This document shows positions 7,108-16,581 of a DNA stretch of 64,000 nucleotides, piece after piece (position 1 is the stretch's first letter; each line of letters opens with the position of its first letter). Position numbers and translations under genes: made by a program. The stretch lies in contig JAFZDJ010000009.1 of assembly GCA_017561265.1 (NCBI GenBank), forward strand, positions 31,335-95,334, read 5' to 3'. The notes beneath the pieces were generated by a model. The model did not search any database, had not been told where the DNA came from, and was given only the letters and a program-made list of their open reading frames with translations. The DNA comes from Bacteroidales bacterium (GTDB lineage: Bacteria > Bacteroidota > Bacteroidia > Bacteroidales > UBA932).

Positions 7108-8739
7108 TTATAGAATTTCTTTCAACCCCAACTCTTTTAGGTATTTGTTATGTTCGTTCCGTGCCTCGGTAATATCCCTCTCAATTTTTTCAAGCCTCTT
7201 ATGTACTTCTGCCAAATCAATCTTTTCTTCATCTTTTGACAGACTTACATATCGAGTGATATTGAGGTTATATCCATTATCCTTGATTTCACTCAAAGAT
7301 ACCTCTCGCGAATATCTGCTTATAGTTTGACGACTTTTATAGACTTTAACTATATCGTCAACATCTTCCGGACGCAAATTGTTTTGTCGTTTACCTTTCT
7401 CATAGTGCTCTTCAGAACTTGCATTGATGAACAGAATCTTATCATTCTTACGACATTTCTTCAATACAATAATGCAGACCGGGATACCGGTTGAATAAAA
7501 CAGGTTTGCTGGAAGGCCGATAATAGCATCTATATAGTCTTTCTTGATAAGCTCCTTTCTTATAACTTCCTCCTTACCTCCACGGAACAACACTCCATGA
7601 GGCAGAATGATAGCCATTGTACCATTCTCATTAAGGTAGTTTAGTCCATGAAGAAGGAAAGCGAAATCAGCTGCAGACTTCGGTGCTAGCCCAAAACCGT
7701 TAAAACGGAAATCTTTAGCAGTTTCTTCTTTGGGATCCCAACGCAAACTGAATGGTGGGTTTGCAACTATAGCATCAAAAGTAATCTTTTTAGCCGGATT
7801 CTCTTCGTTCAGAATATCCCAATCATTCACAAGGGTGTCACCATGATGTATCTCGAACTCTGTATCTTTCACCCCATGAAGGAGCATATTCATTCGAGCT
7901 AAGTTATATGTAGTAATATTCTTCTCCTGACCATATATCTTGCCTATCTCCTTACCCTTCATTTCATTCCGGACATTCAAAAGCAAAGAGCCAGAACCAC
8001 ATGCAAAATCCAAAACTTTATCAATTCTACTCTTCTGTCCGTGTGTAGGGTCCTGACAATCAAGGGTAACAATCTTCGACAGAATCGATGATACCATCTG
8101 AGGAGTATAGAACTCACCAGCCTTTTGACCGGATCCGGCAGCAAATTGACCTATCAGGTATTCATACGCATCGCCGAGATCATCACTTTCCGATGATAGT
8201 TCTGCCAGCTTTTCTGAAATTGTTTTGACAACTTTTATCAACAGCGCATTTCTCTCATTATAACTTCTACCTAATTTTTCCGAATGTAAATTAATTTCAG
8301 AAAACAGTCCCTTAAATGAACTCTCAAAAGACTTATTTTCGATATATTTAAATCCCTTATCAAGAGTATCTAACAAATCACAACTCTGAATACGAGAAAG
8401 TTCTACAATATTATCCCACAAATACTTAGGGTCTATAACATAATGTATTTTCCGGCGCATTTGTTGCTCAAGCAGAAAAGTATCATTCGGATTCTCATCA
8501 TACCATAATTGGATAGGTGTACTGATCTTTAGATTTTCCAGTTCTTCTTTACTTACACGCGGATAATCTGACCCTAGCTCTTTCTTAAGTGACCCGATAT
8601 AATTGTCAGACAGATACTTCCAAAATAGAAAAGACAGCATATAATCTCTAAAATCATCTGCCATCATAGCGCCTCTTAGTTCATTAGCGACTCCCCAAAG
8701 AGCTTTTCCTAATCTATGCTGATTGTTAATTGTAGCCAT
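7108..8739 (-). CDS. hsdM: Type I restriction-modification methyltransferase subunit HsdM
   Basis: HsdM transfers a methyl group from S-adenosylmethionine to N6 of adenine in the sequence chosen by HsdS; an M2S1 complex methylates and M2S1R2 also cuts. The 543-residue protein has the HsdM N-terminal helical domain (about 10-170), the SAM motif LDFACGSG (243-250), and the catalytic NPPF (327-330). It also has the family signature GEFYTP (208-213), and a helical C-terminal tail that contacts HsdS. All key residues are present. It follows prrC with a 9-bp gap, so the order is hsdR-hsdS-prrC-hsdM, with hsdM last of the core genes rather than first as in many type I loci. Confidence 0.95.
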   Translation of the reverse strand: MATINNQHRLGKALWGVANELRGAMMADDFRDYMLSFLFWKYLSDNYIGSLKKELGSDYPRVSKEELENLKISTPIQLWYDENPNDTFLLEQQMRRKIHYVIDPKYLWDNIVELSRIQSCDLLDTLDKGFKYIENKSFESSFKGLFSEINLHSEKLGRSYNERNALLIKVVKTISEKLAELSSESDDLGDAYEYLIGQFAAGSGQKAGEFYTPQMVSSILSKIVTLDCQDPTHGQKSRIDKVLDFACGSGSLLLNVRNEMKGKEIGKIYGQEKNITTYNLARMNMLLHGVKDTEFEIHHGDTLVNDWDILNEENPAKKITFDAIVANPPFSLRWDPKEETAKDFRFNGFGLAPKSAADFAFLLHGLNYLNENGTMAIILPHGVLFRGGKEEVIRKELIKKDYIDAIIGLPANLFYSTGIPVCIIVLKKCRKNDKILFINASSEEHYEKGKRQNNLRPEDVDDIVKVYKSRQTISRYSREVSLSEIKDNGYNLNITRYVSLSKDEEKIDLAEVHKRLEKIERDITEARNEHNKYLKELGLKEIL

Positions 8740-8748
8740 GCCTTAATG

Positions 8749-9939
8749 TTAATTATTCACAAAAACATCTGGTAATTCAAACTTAAATTTATCCACAAAT
8801 AGATCAAATAATTGTATAAATAGTTCTGCATTTTCACGCATCATTCCTTTAGGCGCATATATTGAATATTTACCATGACTCATAATATTAACCGCTCGAG
8901 CATAGAGTTCTTTATCTTTAAACCCTTCAATACAATATGAGAAATCATCTCGTCCAAAAAATATAGCTGTTTTTTCAAAGATGGCTCTCATCGTATTAAA
9001 ATGGTGGGCTTTTAATATATCTGATTGCAAGATTTTATCATTTAAGTGCTCTGTTGCCCTATATTTTTCCACACATGCTTTTATTCGGCATAATTCATCA
9101 ATATGGTGAAAAAAAGGAGTATCATCATTTGCTTGTAGACGATATGTTTCTGCCGGTGTTTTATACAACAAATATGTCTTTGTAGCAATATTCCTTAATT
9201 CATTATATGTCACATTATAAAATAGACTATGATGGGTAGACACTACATACTTTCTTCTTTTCTTACCATTGTCAGCGATATCTTTTTTAATCAACCCAGC
9301 AAGATCTGTTGCAATCGTGATTGCATTATTCTCATCAAGAGATGAAATTGGATCATCAATGTAAATATACTTTACCCATTTATATGCTTCATGCCCTTCT
9401 ATGACGAGTTCACTGATTGCCATAAACACAGAAAATATAAAGATATTTTCTTCTCCTCTGGAAATCTTAATATTGTCGACTTTTATTCTTTCTGGCTCAA
9501 TATTGTACGGATTCCTTGGATTATATTTTGGGTTTACTACAACTTTACTAAAAACAACCTTCCAATCATTGTAGTCGATAACAAAATCTAATTCAGTATA
9601 ACGTTCTAGATGTGAGTGAATTTTTTCCTCAATTGACAATCCCTCAATCCCTTTGAAAAAATCACTTTTTTCATTAATCTTCAAGTAACGAATCTGGTCA
9701 TGTTCCAAATCGTTATTCCATGTGAAAAGGTCCTCTGTAAAAGCGTTGTAGTACAATGTATCAGGAGTTTTTCTCTTTTTACCCTTGTCTTTAAAGGACA
9801 TTGAGAGTCGCGTCTTTCCTGTTCTATTAAATGCATATAATAAAACAGCGGATACGTCATCAGTACTTAGATCATCATGCAGTCTATCTGATACGCCTTT
9901 TAAAGTTTTGTAATTATATATTTTAGCTTTATCCTTCAT
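8749..9939 (-). CDS. prrC: PrrC-type tRNA anticodon nuclease
   Basis: PrrC is held silent by its partner type I restriction complex and is released when a phage inhibits restriction; it then cuts tRNA-Lys at the anticodon and stops translation. This protein has 396 residues, the length I recall for E. coli PrrC. ABC-type ATPase motifs are a Walker A variant FNRTGKT (37-43), a signature SRGEE (160-164), a Walker B strand YIYIDDPISSLDE (191-203), and the H-loop THH (235-237). The early YYNAFTEDLF segment (63-72) matches my memory of E. coli PrrC. The reported catalytic triad Arg-x3-Glu...His is present as Arg318, Glu322 and His355. It lies between hsdS and hsdM with gaps of 11 and 9 bp. All visible features are intact. 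Confidence 0.9.
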   Translation of the reverse strand: MKDKAKIYNYKTLKGVSDRLHDDLSTDDVSAVLLYAFNRTGKTRLSMSFKDKGKKRKTPDTLYYNAFTEDLFTWNNDLEHDQIRYLKINEKSDFFKGIEGLSIEEKIHSHLERYTELDFVIDYNDWKVVFSKVVVNPKYNPRNPYNIEPERIKVDNIKISRGEENIFIFSVFMAISELVIEGHEAYKWVKYIYIDDPISSLDENNAITIATDLAGLIKKDIADNGKKRRKYVVSTHHSLFYNVTYNELRNIATKTYLLYKTPAETYRLQANDDTPFFHHIDELCRIKACVEKYRATEHLNDKILQSDILKAHHFNTMRAIFEKTAIFFGRDDFSYCIEGFKDKELYARAVNIMSHGKYSIYAPKGMMRENAELFIQLFDLFVDKFKFELPDVFVNN

Positions 9940-9950
9940 TTTTCAATTTA

Positions 9951-11204
9951 CTATAGATGCAAGAAAAGTCGTTGGGTTAGTCCGCTCTTATGACTTTCTA
10001 AAATAGCGACTTCTCTTTCGGTTAACTTGATTAGGTAATCAACACTCATAATGCACGAAGCAATTCTCTTTTGTTCTTTTAAATTTGGTACTGGTATTTT
10101 AATCCTAGAAAAATTTTCATAAAAAAGATAGCTTCTTATACCTCCCTCCACGTTACTTTCAACGGCCTGATTGAATATATGAGAATTAAAAAAGCATCTT
10201 AAAAAGTTATCATCTATTCCTTCAATACTTTTAAAACAAACATATAAAGAACTAATTAAAACATCTTTCAAATCCCCACTATAGCCAATAGAGCCGACAT
10301 TAATCCTAGCTGGATTATACGCAAATGTATTTCTTCCTATAATTTTATATAGTGATATATCATATCCTCTAGCTTTTATATCTATGCCATCAAATTGTTG
10401 TTCCTGCGGAATGAATCCATCAATGTTATTGATTGAGTAAATAGATAGGATACGCTTACTTCTATTCCTTTTATTCACAATCTTCGTAATATCACCCAAA
10501 GACTTATATCTCCATTTTGCCTCATGTTGAAATTCAGGAAAGCGTAACTCTGGGGTAGTCTCTCCCTTGGCTGGGAATAGACGCTGCATCAAGCCTTTTT
10601 TGTGCTCTTTTAACTGCGCGACTTTATGCTTAATCGCATTTATACCCTCATCCAAAGATGACAAACAGTCAGCAATTTTCTGTTGCTCTTTAATTGAGAC
10701 CTTACCTTCTGAGTCACAGGGAAAATAGATTGGAAGGTTATTGATTATGTTTGCAGACAAGTTACCCTGACCGCCTTGTAAATATTTGCCTAATATATAC
10801 TGTTTGTTATGTTTTAGATAGTGGTAAATGTACCTATTGTTATATTCCTGGCTTTTAGGTATGATAGCCAAAATAGCCTGATTAATTGCTCCGGAAATCT
10901 TTGATATAGCAACTTCGCCACTTGTAGCTCCATACATTGCATATAAAATAGTTCCTTTATCAACCATTTTTGCGGAAGAGTTTGACAAGCCGGACTCTGT
11001 TATGAATAGTTCTGTTTTATCGTTTGAAATTTCGCCGGAACGAATAAATGGAATATCTCCTCCATAGTATTCTCTATTCCCAACAGTTGGAGTTCCACCA
11101 GAAAATGTATCTGCGATTGTTCCAATGGTTTCAAGAATCCATCCCCCATCATTCTTAAATTCCGGGAAACGAAGTTCTGGTATATATTTCTTCTCTTGAG
11201 CCAT
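9951..11204 (-). CDS. hsdS: Type I restriction-modification specificity subunit HsdS
   Basis: HsdS recognises a bipartite DNA target through two target-recognition domains (TRDs) separated by helical spacers. The 417-residue protein shows the usual internal repeat: PELRFPEF opens TRD1 near residue 9 and again TRD2 near residue 217. Each half ends in a helical linker with E/Q-rich heptads and a G-L-x-Q-R-L-F motif (about 204-210 and at the C-terminus). It is not closely similar to the HsdS proteins of the shufflon in the second island. It begins 18 bp after hsdR and is followed by prrC. No inverted repeats or spare cassettes lie beside it, so its specificity should be fixed. Confidence 0.93.
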   Translation of the reverse strand: MAQEKKYIPELRFPEFKNDGGWILETIGTIADTFSGGTPTVGNREYYGGDIPFIRSGEISNDKTELFITESGLSNSSAKMVDKGTILYAMYGATSGEVAISKISGAINQAILAIIPKSQEYNNRYIYHYLKHNKQYILGKYLQGGQGNLSANIINNLPIYFPCDSEGKVSIKEQQKIADCLSSLDEGINAIKHKVAQLKEHKKGLMQRLFPAKGETTPELRFPEFQHEAKWRYKSLGDITKIVNKRNRSKRILSIYSINNIDGFIPQEQQFDGIDIKARGYDISLYKIIGRNTFAYNPARINVGSIGYSGDLKDVLISSLYVCFKSIEGIDDNFLRCFFNSHIFNQAVESNVEGGIRSYLFYENFSRIKIPVPNLKEQKRIASCIMSVDYLIKLTEREVAILESHKSGLTQRLFLHL

Positions 11205-11222
11205 ATCAAATTCTTTTGCACA

Positions 11223-14213
11223 TTATTCCTCATCATATGCAGAAAGTCCAGATATTTTCTGTCCTCCTGCCATACGTTTAAGAAGAGGAATCAAGTCCAT
11301 CATTATTGCTTTCTCCTTATTAGTACGGTCTTTCCACCCCAACTCCAAAGGGGCAATGAGTTCACTAAGTTTTTCACCATCAAAAATCTTTCGTTCAACA
11401 ATGTTATGCACAAACTCTTGCAATGCTGAAACACCTATAGAGTGAGTCTCTGCAATGGTTATGAGTTCCTTAGCAAACTTTTCTGTTTTGAAAACTTGAT
11501 AACCATCTTTTATCTCCTGTTCTGTCCTGCCATTTACTCCATCAAGACTCTCAATATATGCTATAATGTCATCTCTCTCTTCAATGAGATTAGCATTTGA
11601 ACTTACCAGACTGATAAGATCCTCTTTAGTAATTCTGACTTTGTACGGAGTGCTTGCGTAACGCGCAATCAACTCCATAATGTAGTCATAATCTATCATT
11701 GCAGAAGCAAAGAGCACAAATTCAAAATCCAACTCATCTATTTCCGCTGATGTATCATTGGACTTCTTATCTCTTCTTTTCTTAAGACTATTGGCAAGAT
11801 CCAGATAGGCACCTCTAAAAGCTTTGAGATCATCATCAGTAAAACCATAACCGCTTACAGGATCCGATAGGACGGGAGATTCATCTGTAGTATATTCCAC
11901 CAAATCAGTATACTGACTGAGTTGTGTCCAGAATCTCTGTACTTCTTTGAAACAATTAATGAAGCCTGCCTTAGCAGCATCTCCTTTAAGATTAGCAACC
12001 TCAGAAGCCTTGAATTCCAAATTATTATCACTCATAAAGTCTTTCAATTTGGATATAGCCTCTTTATATTTAGTCTTAATGACAGAAGCTGGCTCAACAA
12101 GCCATATCTGACGTGCGGACTCGCCTTTTTCTCCCGAGAAAAGAGCTATCGCAGCATCGACAGCTGACTGCTGTCCTCTAAAGTCAAGGATGTTTCCATA
12201 TGGCTTTGTATCATTAAGGATACGGTTTGTACGCGAGAACGCTTGAATCAGATGATGATGCTTCAAGTTCTTATCAACGTATAAAGTATTAAGATACTTA
12301 GAGTCAAATCCTGTCAATAACATATCGACTACGATAACAATGTCGATCTTATTCTTACGTGGATAGTCTTTATTTGTATATTTCTGGTTCTTTATACGTT
12401 GCTGGATATCCTGATAATATATATCAAACTCCATCACAGTATGATTGGTTCCATACTGCCCGTTATAATCCTTAATTATCTTCTCTAAAGCCATCCGTTT
12501 CTTGTCTGGCTCAACCTCGTTGTCTATGCGTTCCTGTTCAAGGTCCTCTTGAATCTGCATGATATCTCTATTACCATAGGCAGGCGGAGAGAATACACAA
12601 GCAACGTTCAGAGGAACATATTCATCACTTTGAGATTTATATCTTTCCTGAAGTTCCTGAAGTATCTTATAATATTCAATTGCATCATTGATTGATGACG
12701 TTGCAAACAATGCATTGAATCTGTAGTCACTTGTTGCCGCACGGTGTTTCTTTAAGATTGCCTCCGCAATCGCATGCTTACGCATATCTTCTCCAAACGA
12801 CGCATATAAATCATCTGGCTTATAATAGTCAATATGAAACCTCAGGACGTTCTTATCCTCAATTGCATTTGTGATTGTGTAAGTGTGCAATTCATGCTGG
12901 AAAACATCCTTTGTCGTTTTATACTGTGCTTCTTCTCCCGTGATTTGGGTGTATGTCGCATTCTCGTCAAAAATAGGTGTTCCAGTAAATCCAAACAACT
13001 GGGCTTTAGGGAAGAACTCCTTGATAGCTTTATGATTTTCACCAAACTGCGAACGGTGGCACTCATCAAAGATAAACACCATACGTTTGTTCTTGAGTGG
13101 CAGCAATCGCTCTTGATAATTATTGCGGTTGTGTGGGTCTAATGCGATACCCAGCTTCTGGATAGTCGTGACTATTATCTTATCAGAATAGTCATCAGAT
13201 AGCATTCGGCGGACCAAAGAGTCTGTGTTAGTATTCTCTTCTACACACCCATCCTGGAATTTATTGAATTCCTCTCTTGTCTGCTTATCTAAGTCTTTCC
13301 TATCTACCACAAAGAGACATTTCTCGATATCTGGATTCTCTTTAAGGAGAGTTGAAGCTTTGAATGACGTTAATGTCTTACCGCTACCTGTTGTATGCCA
13401 TATATATCCGTTTCCTCTATTCTCTTCAATACAACTCATTATGGCATTGACAGCATAAATCTGATATGGACGCATTATCAGCATCTTCTGCTCATTGGCG
13501 ACCAATACCATATATCTGCTTATCATCTTTCCCAGTTTGCACTTTGCCAGAAAGGCATCTGAGAAATCATCCAGATTGGTAATCTTCTTATTGTTCTCAT
13601 CAGCCCACTGATACACAGGCAAGAATTGCTCATCAGCATTGAAGTTAAAATGTTGATTGTTATTATTTGCAAAATAATATGTTATACTCTGATTGCTGAC
13701 TATGAACATCTGAATGAAGCAAAGCAGGGAGTTGGTATATCCATTTCCAATATCATTCTTGTAATCAACAATCTGCTGCATTGCCCTTCGTGGGCTTACC
13801 TCCAAAGCCTTTAGCTCTATTTGAACAACCGGTATTCCATTTATCAGAATAATCACATCATAACGCTGAAAGCTGTTACGCGTATTCATTCTGAGTTGAT
13901 TCACCACCTCGTAATCGTTTTTGCACCACTCCTTGATATTTACCAATGTATATTGCAAAGGAGTTCCATCTTCACGAATAAAGGTATTACGCTCTCTCAA
14001 TCTTTTAGACGAGAGAAACACATCCGAATCTGTAATATCCTCGAGCAGACGATTAAACTCAGAATCCGTCAGATGCACTCTATTGAGACGTTCGAACTTC
14101 TCGCGGAAGTTCTGCTCCAGAGTCGCTCGATTATTGATATCTGGTCGATATGAGTATTTCAGATCTTTCAGTTTCTGAATGAAAATATCCTCTATTTGTC
14201 TCTCTCGTATCAT
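11223..14213 (-). CDS. hsdR: Type I restriction enzyme endonuclease subunit HsdR
   Basis: HsdR is the motor and nuclease subunit: it pulls DNA toward the complex with ATP and cuts at a distance. The 996-residue protein is of normal length. The N-terminal nuclease has Asp119 and Glu133-x-Lys135 of the PD-(D/E)xK fold. The helicase part shows Walker A TTGSGKT (274-280), DECH (383-386), FGFTGTP, and a C-terminal QAFSRTNR motif VI. A helical C-terminal region probably contacts HsdM/HsdS. All catalytic residues are present, in contrast to the nonsense-mutated hsdR of the second island. It is preceded by the KAP-type ATPase gene with a 74-bp gap. Confidence 0.95.
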   Translation of the reverse strand: MIRERQIEDIFIQKLKDLKYSYRPDINNRATLEQNFREKFERLNRVHLTDSEFNRLLEDITDSDVFLSSKRLRERNTFIREDGTPLQYTLVNIKEWCKNDYEVVNQLRMNTRNSFQRYDVIILINGIPVVQIELKALEVSPRRAMQQIVDYKNDIGNGYTNSLLCFIQMFIVSNQSITYYFANNNNQHFNFNADEQFLPVYQWADENNKKITNLDDFSDAFLAKCKLGKMISRYMVLVANEQKMLIMRPYQIYAVNAIMSCIEENRGNGYIWHTTGSGKTLTSFKASTLLKENPDIEKCLFVVDRKDLDKQTREEFNKFQDGCVEENTNTDSLVRRMLSDDYSDKIIVTTIQKLGIALDPHNRNNYQERLLPLKNKRMVFIFDECHRSQFGENHKAIKEFFPKAQLFGFTGTPIFDENATYTQITGEEAQYKTTKDVFQHELHTYTITNAIEDKNVLRFHIDYYKPDDLYASFGEDMRKHAIAEAILKKHRAATSDYRFNALFATSSINDAIEYYKILQELQERYKSQSDEYVPLNVACVFSPPAYGNRDIMQIQEDLEQERIDNEVEPDKKRMALEKIIKDYNGQYGTNHTVMEFDIYYQDIQQRIKNQKYTNKDYPRKNKIDIVIVVDMLLTGFDSKYLNTLYVDKNLKHHHLIQAFSRTNRILNDTKPYGNILDFRGQQSAVDAAIALFSGEKGESARQIWLVEPASVIKTKYKEAISKLKDFMSDNNLEFKASEVANLKGDAAKAGFINCFKEVQRFWTQLSQYTDLVEYTTDESPVLSDPVSGYGFTDDDLKAFRGAYLDLANSLKKRRDKKSNDTSAEIDELDFEFVLFASAMIDYDYIMELIARYASTPYKVRITKEDLISLVSSNANLIEERDDIIAYIESLDGVNGRTEQEIKDGYQVFKTEKFAKELITIAETHSIGVSALQEFVHNIVERKIFDGEKLSELIAPLELGWKDRTNKEKAIMMDLIPLLKRMAGGQKISGLSAYDEE

Positions 14214-14287
14214 ATAATTGTCGTTTTAGACATTAAATACAGTAACTTACAAAGATAAAAATAAATATGAAGATTTAAGTAAAACAA

Positions 14288-15745
14288 CTAGTATAGATAC
14301 TGTTCTAATGTCGAAATTTTATCCAACATAACATCCAAAGGAACATGCTCTAGCATATTTTCATGAACATATGGTTCCTTTATTAATTCCAGAATCTCAC
14401 CATCGTCCGATAATTTTAGTTCGCATCCCCTTGAAGTACCTAACCTATACTTCAAATCATAATCTAAGACTGGTTGCAGTTCTGAAATTAAAGGTATCAT
14501 CAGAATGCCACACAACTCAACTATATGATTTGCCTCATAATACTGTCGAGGCATTTTTGCCACCTTATCTAGAGTATCCTTACCACTTAATGAAAACGCT
14601 TTACATATAGCAAGAAAAGCCATAAGTGGCTTATTAGTATCGACATACAATTTATCCAAAGTTTCTTTTGATTGTTCCGCTAAGCCGCTGAAAGCCAAAT
14701 GATCTTTCTTGACATCAACGCCAAGTTTGACCTCTTTATATTGCTTCGAAGCATATCGTATTTGCTCCTTTATATTTCTAATATTTTCAATCAGGACATT
14801 AGCTGTCGTTCGCGTATTTGCAACTATCGACTCTGCCAACACATTCGACACAACAGAATCCTTTACATATTCATCAATTAAACACCCAATATGCTTTGCT
14901 ATCTTATCCCTGATAGAATACTTAAATGGGTGAACAGCAGAAAACTTACTTATATACCCTTTGAAATCTGTTTTCTCGCCATACAAGTGATGATAAATCT
15001 TTTCGACATTAGCATAGTCGCACAGCAACAGTACTTTGTCAAAATTGAACTTATTTTTAGTACCATCATCATATCCATTAATGTATGTCATATGAGCAGA
15101 CAACACATTTAGTATTCTGAATATGTGTCCAGGGTCAATCCTATCTAAATCTTCAACTACCAATACCATCTTCCTGCCGCTTTCCTGCCTAGTCTGAACA
15201 AGCGAGCATATTAGATTAGTTACAGCATCCAGTTCATAAATGCCACCCTTCTCATTGTCAAATGACAGAAGATATTCCTTATATGGATTCCCTTGAGCAT
15301 CTGAATGTTTTTCACATGATTCCCATATTTTTGATAACGTATTTATGACTTTTCCTAGTGAAAATGTAAAATCCACTCCGCATACAGATGCATTGATATC
15401 TGGAATGCATTCTGCGACACCCTCCTTTGATTCAAGTATCGCTTTCTTTAAAATGCCCCGCTTTGTCGAATTGAAGCTATTAATAAGTGTGTCATCAAGT
15501 GCAATCAATCCGAATAAGATATCGCGTTTGATATACTCCAATACATCCCGATTATCGCAAATCTGATAATTCGTCGGATAAATCGTTATAAAGTCATATT
15601 CATCCACCTGAGACTTAATGAACTCATTAAGGAAATAGCTCTTTCCTTCGCCATAAGGAGCAGAAAGAATACACCTGTTATTCTCATTAAAATAGCGTTT
15701 AAAGCCAGTTATTTCCTCATCAAGAGGTGCAAAGATATCTTCCAT
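14288..15745 (-). CDS. KAP-like P-loop ATPase
   Basis: This 485-residue protein has a Walker A motif APYGEGKS (29-36) and a Walker B strand with the KAP-type ending VVEDLDRID (196-204). The segment between and after resembles KAP/STAND-like ATPases that are often encoded in defence islands. I see no membrane helices of the classic KAP insertion and no recognisable effector domain at the C-terminus. It sits on the same strand as the restriction cluster, 74 bp ahead of hsdR, so it may be its first gene or an independent unit. A role as a sensor or switch is inference. Confidence 0.75.
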   Translation of the reverse strand: MEDIFAPLDEEITGFKRYFNENNRCILSAPYGEGKSYFLNEFIKSQVDEYDFITIYPTNYQICDNRDVLEYIKRDILFGLIALDDTLINSFNSTKRGILKKAILESKEGVAECIPDINASVCGVDFTFSLGKVINTLSKIWESCEKHSDAQGNPYKEYLLSFDNEKGGIYELDAVTNLICSLVQTRQESGRKMVLVVEDLDRIDPGHIFRILNVLSAHMTYINGYDDGTKNKFNFDKVLLLCDYANVEKIYHHLYGEKTDFKGYISKFSAVHPFKYSIRDKIAKHIGCLIDEYVKDSVVSNVLAESIVANTRTTANVLIENIRNIKEQIRYASKQYKEVKLGVDVKKDHLAFSGLAEQSKETLDKLYVDTNKPLMAFLAICKAFSLSGKDTLDKVAKMPRQYYEANHIVELCGILMIPLISELQPVLDYDLKYRLGTSRGCELKLSDDGEILELIKEPYVHENMLEHVPLDVMLDKISTLEQYLY

Positions 15746-16241
15746 AATATATTTTTTACAAATATATTAATCTTATGTGCCAAACCAAAGCACAATATTT
15801 GTATTTTTACCAGATCTCTTTTAATAACCCCGCGTTCGTGACCCATACACACATCTTGCAATCTGGACTGAGGTTCAAACGGATCCGCTGCCGGAAAACC
15901 TGTTTTGAAGTCTGGAATAATGGGAGATCTCCGGATGCGAGGGATGCCCGATCAAGTCGGGCATGACGGGAAAGGGGGCAGACGGGAAAGAGGGCAGACA
16001 TGACGCTCGGAGGGAGGACACTGCTTCGCTTCCATCCTTCTCATAATCACCAATTTGAATGAATTTCACATAATAAAAGCCATGTCAATCCGAGAACTGA
16101 CATGGCAAATTAAACAGGCTGTTTCCGAAGCGCAAAATTTTACGAGTATTTTGCCGAGTTTACGAATTTTCAGTCTGAAAACTTATGAAATTTCAGACTT
16201 GGGACAAAATTACAACAAGTACTAGAATTAACGCAACTCTT
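15746..16241. other. Non-coding island edge with one palindromic repeat
   Basis: No gene is supported in this stretch. It holds a hairpin at 15944-15964 (arms ATGCCCGA and TCGGGCAT), of the short palindromic type scattered in Bacteroidota genomes. It also has a second stem near 16080-16106 (CCATGTCA against TGACATGG). The open frames of about 60 codons run through the palindrome and have no start signal. Confidence 0.5.
15944..15964. repeat. Short palindromic dispersed repeat
   Basis: ATGCCCGA and TCGGGCAT form an 8-bp stem with a 5-nt loop; the flanks resemble REP-like elements. Related palindromes occur at 38921 and inside aroA at 44767. Confidence 0.6.
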
Positions 16242-16402
16242 TTACTCTGAGTCAAGCCAATCCTTTATGACATCCTTTGTGACATCTTTAGTGCCAAGAT
16301 ACTTGATCGCATGTCTCGCCTTAGGGCAAGTCTGGACTTCATCAAATATGATTACAGACTGTCTGTCATAAAGAATCTTAGAATATAATGATAAATTACA
16401 GA
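16242..16402 (-). pseudogene. Fragment of an AAA-family ATPase (DUF4143-type)
   Basis: Reading the reverse strand to the TAA at 16242-16244 gives a piece with a Walker B strand VIIFDEVQTCPKAR followed by AIKYLG. This is typical of the large, multicopy Bacteroidales AAA ATPases that end in DUF4143. The piece is about 50 codons, has no start, and meets a stop upstream, so it is a relic. The 33-bp repeats directly upstream on its strand are also partly open in one frame. Confidence 0.65.
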
Positions 16403-16425
16403 TAATCAACAACTAACAAAAACAT

Positions 16426-16539
16426 TTCCCGATTCCCCCGAGATTTTATAAACTCAAATCCCCGATTCCCCCAAGATTTTTTCTATCAAAATCCCCGGTT
16501 CCCCCGAGATTTTAGGATTTCGACTGCCCCCGAGGTCAG
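16426..16539. repeat. 33-bp tandem repeats, three copies plus remnant
   Basis: Units start at about 16426, 16459 and 16492 and share the core CGATTCCCCCGAGATTTT with small changes; a shortened fourth unit follows near 16525. The period is exactly 33 bp. On the reverse strand the units read K-I-S-G-E-S/P-G in one frame with a stop inside, so they may descend from a repeated peptide. They are adjacent rather than spaced by unique DNA, so this is not a CRISPR array. Confidence 0.7.
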
Positions 16540-16548
16540 CTATTACAA

Positions 16549-16576
16549 AAAGCGACCGCAGTGCGGTCGCTTTCTT
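16549..16576 (-). terminator. Terminator between island 1 and the acyl-CoA ligase gene
   Basis: Stem AGCGACCGCA (16551-16560) pairs with TGCGGTCGCT (16562-16571), with A/T tracts on both sides, so it may act in both directions. It ends the leftward transcript of the ligase gene. Confidence 0.8.
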
Positions 16577-16581
16577 AATTA

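Noticed and set aside
16426..16539. Repeats at first sight resembling a CRISPR array
   Set aside because: The 33-bp units are adjacent copies of the whole unit, without unique spacers, and no cas gene is near.
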